Assembly (NCBI GenBank): GCA_015039465.1
Contig: MU130381.1
Span: 591,807-655,806, forward strand
From: Phlegmacium glaucopus
Taxonomy: Eukaryota; Basidiomycota; Agaricomycetes; Agaricales; Cortinariaceae
Reading direction: 5' to 3'
DNA length: 64,000 nucleotides
Below the pieces are notes generated by a model. The model was not told the origin of the DNA. It did no database searches and saw nothing but the letters and a program-made list of their open reading frames with translations. Shown piece by piece: positions 11,734-22,614 of the stretch (position 1 is its first letter; each line of letters starts with the position of its first letter). The position numbers and the translations under genes were made by a program.

Positions 11734-14210
11734 TTAGTCTTTCTTCTCTTCCTTGGGTGGTTCAGAGGCAGCTTGCTCGGATGCCGAGTTCTCAGCAGCA
11801 CGCTTTTCATAGACCTGAAAGGAGTGTTAACGCTACGTGAGATTCAACTGACAATAAACTGCTTACTTTTTGGAAGAGACCGAGAGATGCAGTTTGGGTC
11901 TCGCTGATCTTTTCCCGGATGCTGTCAGCAGAGATAGATGCATCACCAGTTTGTCCTTTGGCGGCGAGCTCCCTGAGTTCTGTTACAAGTTTAGAAACTT
12001 TCTCCTTCTCAGAGGCGTCTAATTGGTCCTTAAATTCGTTCATAGCTGATTTTAGAAAGCACAGATCAACAACTGCATGATAGAAAAAAGATCCTAAACT
12101 AACCTTTTTCGGTATCAGCGCAGACGGAGTCAGCCTTGTTAGCCTCTTCGATGAGAGCCCTGCGAGCCTTGTCGGTTTCAGCGAATTGTTCAGCATCAGC
12201 AACCATCTTCTCAATGTCCTTGTCACTGAGACCCGAAGAAGAAGCGATTGTCATCGATTGGTCCTTTCCAGTAGCCTTGTCCTTGGCAGAAACATTGACA
12301 ATACCATCTATATAGACCATTAAGAAAAACATATCTTCCCTAAAAGGTAGCAGACAACTCACCAGCATCAATGTCGAAGGTAATTTCGATCTGAGGAACG
12401 CCTTTGGGTGCAGGTGGAATGCCGACGAGGTTGAAATTGCCAAGCAGTTTGTTGTCCCGGACGAGTTCTCGTTCACCTTGATAGATCTTGACCTCGATAG
12501 CAGTTTGACCATCCGCCGCGGTTGAGAAAACTTGCGACTTCTTGGTAGGAATAGTAGTATTACGGCTGATAAGCTTGGTCATAATACCGCCGAGAGTTTC
12601 GATACCTGAACATCTACTATGAGTGATGCGATAAAAAAAAGATTCCGTAACATACCGAGGGACAAAGGTGTGACATCAAGAAGCAAAATATCGGTGACAT
12701 TCCCGGCAAGAACACCTCCTTGAATGGCGGCACCGATAGCGACAGCCTCGTCAGGGTTGACACCCTTACTAGGTTCGCGGCCGAAGATAGTTTTGACGGT
12801 TTCGGCAACACGGGGCATGCGAGTCATACCACCAACCAAAATGACTTCGTTGATCTCGTTGGGTTTAACCCCAGCGTCGGTGAGAGCCTTTTTGCAAGGT
12901 TCGACGGTACGTTGAATGAGAGGCCCAACAAGAGCCTCAAACTGTGATCTCAGAAGCTTGGTGTTGATATGTTTGGGACCGGAAGCATCAGCAGTGATGA
13001 AAGGCAAGTTGATTTCGGTTTGCGTTGTAGAGGAAAGCTCGATTTTGGCCTTCTCGGCAGCCTCTCGGACACGTTGAATAGCCATGCCATCGTTTTTCAG
13101 GTCCACACCAAATTCCTTCTTGAATTCACCCAAAATGTGGTTGACCAAGACAATGTCAAAGTCTTCTCCACCAAGATGTGTGTCGCCGTTGGTAGATTTA
13201 ACCTCAAAGACGCCCTTTTGCATCTCCAGAATAGAGATATCGAAGGTACCACCTCCTAAATCATACACAGCAATCACAGAGTTATCAGAGCGGTCTAGAC
13301 CGTAAGCGAGGGCAGCGGCCGTAGGCTCGTTGATGACACGTAGCACATCAAGACCAGCAATTTGTCCGGCATCCTTTGTTGCTTGACGTTGGGCATCGTT
13401 GAAGTAGGCGGGAACGGTGACAACGGCATGACTGAACAGGCAATTAGTCAACATAGTTGTACAATGCGGGCAGTCTACTTACTTGATTTTCTTGTTGAGA
13501 TATTGTTCTGAAGTTTCCCGCATTTTGGTCAGAACCATCGAAGACAGCTCCTCGGCAGACTACCGAAGGGAATAAAATAAGTCTGAAATCTTGGAATCAA
13601 AGATGTCACGCACATATTGCTTTTTGCCATCATTTTCAACTTCGACGGATGGACGGCCGTCTGGTTTTGGGACAACTCGGAAAGGCCTACAGTGTTTGAG
13701 AGTTAGATTGGGCTTAGACTTTCATCTGTCGTGGGAAAAAACTGACCAGTGACGCATATCATCCTGAACTTCTTTGTCTTTAAACTGCCGACCAATCAGG
13801 CGCTTGAAGGCAAAGACGGTATTGGAAGAGTTGACAACAGCTTGTCGCTTGGCAGGCAGGCCGACAAGACGCTCTCCATGTTTGGTGAAGGCCACTACTG
13901 ACGGTGTCGTCCGTGCACCTTCAGCGTTCTCGATGACTCGGGCAGTCTTGCCCTCCATAATCGCCACACATGAGTTGGTGGTTCCCAAGTCAATACCAAC
14001 TACAGGGCCTAACGAAAAAAGGAAAGTGAGTAGACATCCCTGTGCCTCGTCATAGCTACAAACCATTGACTTTGGAGTTCATATTCCGCACAATCATGCT
14101 GCGGCTTAGGCCCTGTATGTGAATGAATGAGTATCGATACGCAAAGAACATGGCAGTAGCGAACGTACCGCGAAGCGGCTGGCCTGACGAAGAGAGGCAA
14201 GGGAGTACAT
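11734..14210 (-). CDS. SSC1: mitochondrial Hsp70 chaperone (Ssc1/mortalin type)
   Basis: The leader [20 protein letters not shown] is Arg/Ser-rich and acid-free, as for matrix targeting. Then come the ATPase motifs [71 protein letters not shown] and [13 protein letters not shown]. The substrate-binding part includes [20 protein letters not shown]. The lid helices end in an acidic-lysine tail, EPPKEEKKD. The [20 protein letters not shown] block is typical of the mitochondrial/DnaK branch rather than cytosolic Ssa or ER BiP, and no HDEL is present. The protein drives import and folding in the matrix. About eight short introns; all conserved blocks are intact. Confidence 0.95.
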
Positions 14211-14434
14211 GATAGTCAAGGGAAGAAAAGGTGACAACTTTTTTTTTTCTGGCTGCGTATGTAATTGGTTTCGCCTTACCGGATTTTACCGAATTTTGCA
14301 CACGTATTACCATGATTACGTAATTTACAAATAATACCGGGAAAGTAGGCGTTGCCGGTTCCCGAGAATTTAACGAATGGACTGCTCCCTTCGATCCTAG
14401 CCTTCATTGTCTATTTCATTCTAAGAAACAGATT

Positions 14435-15929
14435 ATGACTTCAGGACCCCAAAAAATAGGTGGTGAATATGGCGAAATCAGAGCATCTATCGACATAGAC
14501 AATCTAAATGCTTACCTCTCCAAATATACACCGAGTATTAGAACACCAGTCGATGTCAAGCAATTCAAGGTAAGGAACTTATTCACAAAAATATTAGAGG
14601 ACTATTGCTTACTCTTTTCTGTCTGAAGTTCGGTCAGGTATGCTGTTGCTTTTCTTTTCATAGGCCTCACGAGTCACACGGAGTAGTCAAACCCTACATA
14701 TTTCTTGACAGATGCCAAGTAAGTATATCGATTGACTTACATGGCAATGAAGAAATATTCTGAAATGGTTCCAGCAAGGTTCGATATGTCTTGCGCAAGA
14801 AGCCTGCCGGCCAGCTTCTTTCGCAGACTGCCCATCAGGTCGAAAGAGAATATACCATGCTGGCCGCCCTGCAAAAACACAACCTGAATCCAGCAACCTC
14901 TGATGAACAAAAAGTGCCTATTCCCAAACCTATAATTCTTTGTGAAGATAACTCGGTTGTCGGGACGCCTTTTTACGTCATGGAGTTCCTGGATGGACGT
15001 ATCTTCACCGATGCAAGGATGCTTGAGGTTCCTCCCAAAGACCGGCGTGAATGGTAGAAGCCAAAAATCTCTTTCCTCTTAACATCCTGACTCCATGGCT
15101 CTAGCTGGCTGTCTGCCGTTCATGCCCTTGCAGCTCTTGGCTCTGTCTCTCCAGCTGCCGTCGGTCTGTCGACCTTTGGACCCTCCACACCTTACTTCCC
15201 TCGGCAAATCAAATCCCTTTCACGGATATCCTCTACACAAGCGGAGGTAACGGATGTTGAGACAGAGGAAAAAGTCGGGAATATTCCTTACTTCCACGAA
15301 TTGATTGCATGGTATACTAGAAACCTCCCTGACGAAAATAAGACTGGTCTTCGAATTGTTCATGGAGATTACAAGCTGGATAACCTCATCTTCCACTTGA
15401 CCGAAAACCGGGTAATCGGAATTCTTGATTGGGAAATGTGCACTCTCGGTAGTCCCGTAGGCTGTCATTTTGGAAAATTTTCTTCGCTCTAACTTGGCCC
15501 ATCAGCTCGCAGACCTTGGTAACCTGGTTCAGCCTTGGTCAATTGATATAACAGACATGCCTGCTGGGGGCACACTGAGAGGCTTCAGAAACGCCGTTGC
15601 AGATGTCCCGATACCGCTTGAAGACCTCGAACGAGAGTACTGCCTTCTCACGAAACAAGCGTATCCTATCCCAGAAATGGTTTATGTTCGCAGTTGGATG
15701 TTCTTCAGGGTAAAAGCCAATTGGAATTTGTATTTGTGTTGCATTTATTCAGGCCATCTTTGAACAGTTAGGAGTTATCAGTCAAGGAATCGCCGCCCGC
15801 CATGCTCGCCGACAAGCAAGTTCAGAACAGGCTTTTCGTTATGCCCGTGCATTCCCCGTCATCGCTCTACTCGCCAAAATATCTTTGGAGCGGGAAGGGA
15901 TTTTCTTGGAACCCAGTGCAAAATTATGA
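14435..15929 (+). CDS. APH-family phosphotransferase (ACAD10/11 N-domain-like)
   Basis: Exons give [30 protein letters not shown] with the ATP-binding Lys, [16 protein letters not shown], the catalytic [12 protein letters not shown], and the metal-binding [20 protein letters not shown]. These blocks and their spacing match the phosphotransferase domain that in animals is fused to acyl-CoA dehydrogenases ACAD10/11. Fungi carry it as a stand-alone protein, as here. The likely role is phosphorylating a hydroxylated substrate, perhaps a 4-hydroxy acid in lipid breakdown; this is family inference. Introns near 14569-14635, 14640-14711, 14716-14779, 15055-15108, 15456-15506 and 15707-15752. It ends with [14 protein letters not shown] at 15929. 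No peroxisomal signal is clear. Start ATG 14435 diverges from Hsp70 by 224 bases. Confidence 0.8.
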
Positions 15930-16030
15930 TACCTGCACCGCCATTTATCTCATGTACATATTGCATCATGAACAACAATATAAATACATACAAAACAAGG
16001 GTATATGTATAAATGAACCTGCTTTATATA

Positions 16031-19000
16031 TTATGTTTTTTCCTCCGATGAGCCAGTTTGCTGTTCCCTGTGTAAATGTGTAAGTATGCGTGAAAATCTT
16101 GATTTTGGTTTCTCTTCTTTGCCAGCTGTTCCTAACGTCATAGGCGACTCTGTCACGTCTGAGTCTGCTTCTCGGTTCACACTGTTATGCAAAACGTGAT
16201 TGTCCCTGCCCGGCGTAGCAGTCACAAGGTTCATGACAAAAGACCAGAGATTGTTGCCGCTCATTGTGCGATCGTCTCCAAGAACAGCTTGATCAGCAAC
16301 CTCTGCTAACTTTCGCGCCTCCTCCGTGTCTCGTCTGGAAACGATACTGCTAGGGGGTGGGTCTTCCTCTTCGTCCAAGGCCCAGGCCCAAGCCCATCCG
16401 GGAGAGAGAATCGCAGTTTCCTTCCGTTTTTTAATCTCGGCCTCATCATCGGATTTGTGCAAGAATTGTCGAAGAAAGCCCAGCCGCTTGATCGTATCGT
16501 GCTTGGCACGTTCCAAGTTTTGACGACGATGCTTTTCGATCGACTTGACTGTGTCTGAAAATTTCTTGTTAAAGATATCGCGTTGTTCGATGAAACGTTT
16601 GAGCGTGTGTTCAGAAAGCCGACCAACGTATTGTGATTGCAGTTGAAAAGCTCCTAGCTCCGCTTCAAGCTCCAAAGGCCGGACTACACCTTTTGTTGAC
16701 ACCCTTTCTCGGATCATGTCGCAATCCCAAGATGAATGTTGCTGAAGTTCCACAAATCAATCAAGGAACCTTGTATCCAAAATTAAAAAACATACCGTGA
16801 TATTACTATAGACAGCATGGTCTCCTGCAGTGCGTTCGTCCACTGGTTCAGGAGAAGAAGTCTGAAAACGAGGTCCAGCGACATCGTCTGACAGCAGTGA
16901 ACTTGCATGAGTTGCGGACGTTGGCAATGCGGGAGGGGAATCATGAACAGGTGATGGTTGTCCACGAAGAACGCTATTAACGCGAGACAGCTGCGAGGAT
17001 AGCGCGCGTTTAAGAGATTTTCGGGACGGTCGACGGGACACTGATTGGGCTAGTGGGATATTTGATGAAGATTGGCGACGTCGAACTGGACTGGGTGGTG
17101 CCATGTCGGTGACAAACCTCGAGAACGAAGCTATTGCGCGAAAACAGAATTTAGCAGGAGTGGTGAAAGAAAACAAGACAGGTAGGATGTGGGGCGCTTC
17201 TGTAACGGAGTTAGTATACTGATCTTTTTAGTAAGATATGGAAAGGATCTCACCATCGTATACTTGTAGATGCACCGAGGTTGCCTTGTAGCGATCTTCG
17301 ATAGAAACCAGAGAGGGATATAATGCGCGAGCGGAATCAGTTATTGGAAATCTGTCAGGATGGGCTGCCTTGTGGGCGCTAATTTACAAAAGACGATATG
17401 GGAAAGAAGATTTGACGCAAGGTTGGACCCAACATACCAGTATATGATCTCATCCCTGAGTACTTCATTGTCACCAGCGAGGAACAAAAGTGGAGGTAAA
17501 CCACCGAGGTATGAGTTTACAGGGCTGACAAGAGGATGCGATAATAGGCTGTTTTGGGCGTAGAAATGCAATTGCTCGTTGATTTCAATGGTTTCCCCAG
17601 ATTCCGTTGTAATTAGAATTTTCTGTGGATCTCTCGATTGATCAGAGGGAGACTGGGTAGAGGGGTTTACACCTGATGTGCTGGTGTTGGCGTCTCGTTC
17701 TGACAAGAAGCTGGCGATGGGATTAAAGTGATGAGAGTCTTCCATCTTGAAAACTTGGCGAATGCGATGCCGAAGTGATGCATGAACCCGACTTGAGATT
17801 TCTGGTGAAGGGGGAGGCCATAATAGGCTTGGTTTGTGGAACGATAAACCTGAATCAGGAATAACGTCCTAAACCCTGGGTTAATAACGAATGAGATCTT
17901 AGCATGAATTACGTACTGTTTTCGTATTGATATGTATACTGGGGAAAGAGTGTGATAAATCACACCATGGAGACATTAAGATCCCGCCAGCCGGCAGCGG
18001 TAATCCACTATCGCGAATAACTTGAAGAAGGGCAAGTGTGAGACCACCTCCCGCTGAGTTGCCTGAGATGACGATGTGAGCCGGATTTACGGCCTGATGA
18101 TCAGAACCAGGCGGTGGTCGTATGAGAAATAAATCTGTAAGACAGAATAAGAACCTGACAAAAAGAGTTTATAAGATATTTAGTTACTCACAAGCTGCCA
18201 ATGCATCTTGTAATCCACATGGAAAGGGATATTGAGGAGCAAGACGATAATTGATAGCTATTACAAAACAATTTGGACATGGACAACCCAGTTCCTTCTG
18301 TATAGTGACATACCAAATATCCGACCATTAATTTTACGGGCGTGTCGCTGGATGCTGTATCTGTCGGCGGGGGATCAGTATATAACACACAAGGTAGGAA
18401 ATTGACAACAAACCGTTCTTGATCTACACTTCCGAAGTAATATCCTCCTATTGAATTTTGGTTTTCATTTGATCATCAGACGCAAAGAAATTTTTTACCT
18501 CCATGAAGGTAAAGGATGCAGCGTGTTGCATCCATATCTTTGTCGTATACAGCTTCCTTACTTGCATCTGCTGCTTCGGGGACGCCTGGAGAAGAATGGG
18601 TGGACCCTTTTTCCCGCTGCAGCTTATGCCGCCGCTTGGATTCCTCCCAATCCTTCCTAGCAGTGATCCACTGGGCGTCTACACTGTAAAACGCGTTAGG
18701 AAACATGCACCAAGTCGCACATAACATAGCTGACCCGTTGACCCCACGAACTTGCCACCATTTTACACCACCAATCAAACGTTTCGCAACTTCTTCACCG
18801 CCTAAAGCTTTAATCAAGTATGGGGCCGCTTCCTCACACTTCGATAGTGGCACAAGGGTTCTAACAACATGTGTCCATGGGGGTGATGGCGTCCGCGTGT
18901 TCGAGAAGCCTGGATGGTCAGGCATAAGAAAGAGATTAATAATTGGAACAGCAAATTTTATACGTGCTTTGAAGTTCTTCAATGGTGTGACTGCATCGAG

Positions 19001-19283
19001 CGAAGGGTTATCGATGGAAGGCATGGTTGTATGGACTGGTACTCACTGTGTTGATAGATTTAAAAAGGTCTTTACATAATAAGTCAGAAAGGAAGCAAGC
19101 AACGTCCGGACAACTTACTTTCACAATTGTGAAAGCCTGGTGGTAAAGAACATCGTCTTGTTTTAAGCGGTCGTTTTTCTCGGCGTCACGCTTGATATGG
19201 TCAAAGTAATGTTGGACTAAAACGTCGAACATCACTGGCCCAACCTTGAGTCCAACGTCCCTAGTCAATGAATTGGCAAACAT
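16031..19283 (-). CDS. long alpha/beta hydrolase (steryl-deacetylase-like) with helical C-terminal extension
   Basis: The gene begins MFANSLTRDVGLKVGPVMFD. A tiny exon (THHTIEELQS) leads to FSNTRTPSPPWTHVVRTLVP, then KALGGEEVAKRLIGGVKWWQ. The catalytic core follows: the oxyanion motif HGGGYYFGSVDQER, AINYRLAPQYPFPCGLQDAL, the nucleophile elbow ISGNSAGGGL, GILMSPWCDLSHS, GGLPPLLFLAGDNEVLRDE with the acid, and VYDDVCHVLPVLFSFTTPA with the His. It then continues for about 300 residues. That extension is Ser/Pro/Arg-rich and then helical (RPLELEAELGAFQLQSQYVG, KKFSDTVKSIEKHRRQNLER). The helical end shares its frame with the hydrolase end and fits a known basidiomycete architecture. One intron appears to use a GC donor. 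An in-frame upstream Met exists at 19373. Confidence 0.75.
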
Positions 19284-19403
19284 GGCGGTGAAGAGTAGAC
19301 TGTTGGGTGTATGCCAACAAAGAGTCAGGAACTGTTGATCACAACATGTATGAAAGCTTATAATAGCCGCCATGACAAAGCCATATGTAGTAAGTACATA
19401 AAG

Positions 19404-20347
19404 TCAAGGGATGACTCTTCCAGCGCGATTAGCCTTAGCAGCCTCGCTCTGTGCCTCATCGCGCAAATAACGCCCATAAATTTCCCTCAGATGCTCTTTG
19501 GACTATCCCCCCAAAACGTGAGTACGATACGACAACCTATGACAAAAGAAAAAAGACTTACACTCATGGTTTTTACGACGCTGTCGCGTGCCTCGACAGT
19601 CTCCGCATAATTCTTCCAGCTAGAACTGACATCACCTCTCTTGTACCCCCTATTCTCTTCGATGATATAATCCCTTACAATCCAGGGAGCGATGGCTACA
19701 TCAACTAGGCTGAAGGTCTCGCCAAAGAAATATGGTCCTTGAATGTTCTCAGCGAACTTCCTCAAAGACTGGTAAAGCTCTTGTAGAGCGGAATGCTGTT
19801 TCTCCGCTTCTTGTGATTGTAAAAGTCGATAAAAAGCAGGCACGAAGGTTTTGGTGAGATGATCCAACCACAAACGAGCAACGGCACGATCGATTGGGTC
19901 AGATGGCAGGAGATTTGGTTTATGATCAGGAAATGCGTCCTCGAAGAATTCGCATAAAATCAAGGATTCATAGAGGGCTTTTCCTTTGTACTCAACGGCA
20001 GGCACCAGTCCCTTTGGATTGATTGCTTTCGAAATACACTTTTTTTTAAAACCCAATTAAATCTCGCGATCCTGATATGTCATACCTAGGAAGTGAGGTT
20101 CTTTCTTGTAAGGATTGACTTCCTTATATTGGTAAGGCATCCCGCGCTCTTCAAGCGCGATCCAGCTTCGTTGAACAAAGGGGCAGAACTAGACTCGAGG
20201 TGAATGCACATTAATTTGACCTTCGATACGACTTTGACATACCCAACCACTATAAAACACGAGATCCTGTGGCTCCTGGTGCTCTGCCACAATTTGCTCA
20301 GCGGCACCAGTGGCATGGGGAAAGATCTCTGCGTCGGGGATGCTCAT
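19404..20347 (-). CDS. omega-type glutathione S-transferase
   Basis: The thioredoxin-fold half reads FYSGW-FCPFVQRSWIALEERGMPYQY with a catalytic cysteine in FCPFVQR, as in omega-class enzymes. NPYKKEPHFL, NPKGLVPAVEYKGKALYES and LILCEFFEDAFPD complete the glutathione site. The helical half includes LLPSDPIDRAVARLWLDHLT, FFGETFSLVDVAIAPWIVRD, and a C-terminal piece ending AAKANRAGRVIP. Omega enzymes act as thiol transferases or dehydroascorbate reductases and remove glutathione from aromatic conjugates. Four exons are supported, start ATG at 20347 (MSIPDAEIFPHATG), stop at 19404. It lies just upstream of the long hydrolase on the same strand with its own promoter space. Confidence 0.85.
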
Positions 20348-20782
20348 GTTGTACCGTAAATTGAAGGGAATGAAATCCAGCTGCACATTGAGATGTCGGT
20401 CATGGGATAGCCGAGTCTCGGATAAGGCATATTGGAAATTGGAATATAATAACCGGTTGATTTTTCATCGTAAAATTTTATCACAGAACAGGTACAAAGC
20501 AAAGGATTATTCGAGTCATAAATACGAAAAACTATAATTCTATTGTACACTGATGGTTGTACACTGATGATAGTGTCCAAGCAAAGCGGTGGTGACACTG
20601 AAAGTGTCTTCTATATAATACTAAGAGGTTTCGCAAAGCAGATGTACCAAAGGCCGATACCTTAGTTTGGTGCACGATCTCCACTGCCCAAAGAAGGAAT
20701 GAAATCCGAGGTTACCCAGAATCAGATGTTGGTGTTCGAAGGAGAGTCCATGACCAGGGTGAAGGATGCCCGCCTAGATATA
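20348..20782. other. intergenic, small tandem repeat
   Basis: No gene is supported. TGTACACTGATG occurs twice close together near 20545-20570. The rest is unremarkable. Confidence 0.4.
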
Positions 20783-22279
20783 TTAATTTCCGAGCCATAG
20801 CTCATTATTTGCCAGGTTTTTGTGTTTGCCAGCGAGGATAAAATGGGGTCCGGTTTCATCTTTGATCGTAGGTATAAATTCAATAGGTGGAGCAGCAGAT
20901 CCGAAGGGCAGGTGTTTGCGGTCCTTGTCCCCATGAGATATATCAACAAGAAGCGCCCAACGGTGATACCAGTTTGTCGCCCAGGGCAAATTCTTGCAAT
21001 CCAAATTTTTAGATTTCGGGATATGGGTGTACACAGATCGAGACCAGTTCATGTCATCCAGATAGCCTACCGAGAGGACCTGGGGCGACGCAGCCGCGAC
21101 CTCATTATTATCGATCATTGTTGAATCCAGTATCGTGTTCCTCAGGTTTAGTAAGTCGCTTTCGTTTTCGCTCTCCACTAGGGTGGAATCTGAATCATCG
21201 CTAAATCCCGCGGATGCCGACATGTCCAATTCACTTTCGCTTTCTTCATCAGATCCTTCCGCTTCTATATCTGCTTCCATCTTTCGCTTCTCAACCGCAG
21301 CATGCACATCAAGCATCCAAAGGATCTTTCCAATTGTCCAATTTGCCAAGCCTGCGAAGCACCGATCAATGTGGAAGCTGTAGGGGTCACGCAGTGCCGT
21401 TATGTCACCGCGTCTGGGATAAACCGTCAGGGGAGGTAAAGTTTGGTGGGAGTGAGCATATGAAGTGGGAACACAATTGGAGGTATGGATGACGGCAGGC
21501 TGGACAAGGGAATCAGGTGACAGGGTATCATGACTGTTCGTATGAAGATCCGAAGTACACGTTTCCCTTTCGTGCTCACGCACAGCCCAAAACCATTTGA
21601 GATGCTGTAGAGCCAGACGCGAGTAGCCATGCTGGCGGTAGCTGTGGCGTTGATGTGAGGGGGAACGGTGTGCAGCGGTCGCCGGGGACATCAATGAAGG
21701 AAAACAAGAATATTTGTGGCGCTGAGAAGGTCGAAGAGAAGGGGAAGATTTATTACGACGTGGAGGCGGGGTGGTAACAAATGGAAAGGAGAGTCGGGAC
21801 ACAGGCGGTGGTGATTTAGAAGCTGATTTGCGATCCACCTTAGCATACTTAACCATATCTTCAGAAGCGGTTTCATATGGAGATTCAAAATATTCTTTGC
21901 CGCCAGAAAGAGCTGGAATACTACTTTCTCCAATGTCTGAGGTCGAGCGGGCAGAAGTGTCCGTTCCAGCAGCCCCCCCAGAATGCGTTTTGAGAGCTGA
22001 CAGTCGTAATTCGGAAATTCCAACGCTTTGAAATAAACTGCGAGACCATTGAATGGCCTCTGATTTATGGGTATGGGTCTCGTGGCGTTTCGGAGAACCT
22101 GTAGATAAAGCAGGCCGATTGAAACCTAGACGACTGGTTGGGCGTGATGGATGATTCTCATCGTCATGATTTTCCGCGTCCTGGGGGGAATTATTAATAC
22201 CTGCTTCCTCCTCGAAACACGGGTGAGAGTCTCCAAGAGTATCAACTAAGTCCATTACAGTGACAGAGGAACCCCACAA
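20783..22279 (-). CDS. conserved basidiomycete hypothetical protein
   Basis: A single open frame of 498 codons with a true ATG at 22279. The N-terminal half is low-complexity, Ser/Pro/His-rich. The ordered part contains RLALQHLKWFWAVREHE and DPYSFHIDRCFAGLANWTIG, then KILWMLDVHAAVEKRKMEAD. After that come a strongly acidic serine stretch and a C-terminal block with WATNWYHRWALLVDISHGDK and PIEFIPTIKDETGPHFI. No enzyme motif, signal peptide or membrane span is seen. The W-x-Y-H-R-W and DPYSFHIDR blocks look conserved-protein-like rather than random. The function is unknown. Unlike nearly all neighbours it has no intron. Confidence 0.65.
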   Translation of the reverse strand: MWGSSVTVMDLVDTLGDSHPCFEEEAGINNSPQDAENHDDENHPSRPTSRLGFNRPALSTGSPKRHETHTHKSEAIQWSRSLFQSVGISELRLSALKTHSGGAAGTDTSARSTSDIGESSIPALSGGKEYFESPYETASEDMVKYAKVDRKSASKSPPPVSRLSFPFVTTPPPRRNKSSPSLRPSQRHKYSCFPSLMSPATAAHRSPSHQRHSYRQHGYSRLALQHLKWFWAVREHERETCTSDLHTNSHDTLSPDSLVQPAVIHTSNCVPTSYAHSHQTLPPLTVYPRRGDITALRDPYSFHIDRCFAGLANWTIGKILWMLDVHAAVEKRKMEADIEAEGSDEESESELDMSASAGFSDDSDSTLVESENESDLLNLRNTILDSTMIDNNEVAAASPQVLSVGYLDDMNWSRSVYTHIPKSKNLDCKNLPWATNWYHRWALLVDISHGDKDRKHLPFGSAAPPIEFIPTIKDETGPHFILAGKHKNLANNELWLGN

Positions 22280-22614
22280 CGCGGGCTGGGGACCTGAAGT
22301 TCAAGGCGAAAAAAATGGTGGCCAGGGTCGTTGCCTGTTTGCAGGTCTAAAATTATTCTCCAATAAATTATGGGCACATACACTATATCGTACAGTCTTT
22401 GGCGAGGGCGAACAGAGGCAAGCCCTCAGGCTCGGGGTAGGGATTGTGGTGGCACAAGCGAAGGAGTTGTTAAGTGGGGCCAAGGTAGGCCACTGCCTTA
22501 AACTAGAATATCACGTGATCTATGGGTTATTCTTAGCATGTGGCAGTGATGGTAACCTTTTAAGCTTTGCATAGCAAAAAACTAAAGTAGATTTATCTTG
22601 GGAGAGAAATGCGA
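22280..22614. other. intergenic, nothing recognised
   Basis: Lies between two minus-strand genes and must hold the promoter of the 20783-22279 gene. No motif stands out. Confidence 0.5.

Noticed and set aside
12720..13305. Open plus-strand frames across mitochondrial Hsp70
   Set aside because: They are antisense shadows of a highly conserved, codon-biased gene with no family resemblance of their own.
16031..17176. Separate gene for the helical C-terminal region
   Set aside because: Its first exon continues the hydrolase end (DDVCHVLP then FSFTTPAKFCFRA) in frame, so it is one gene.
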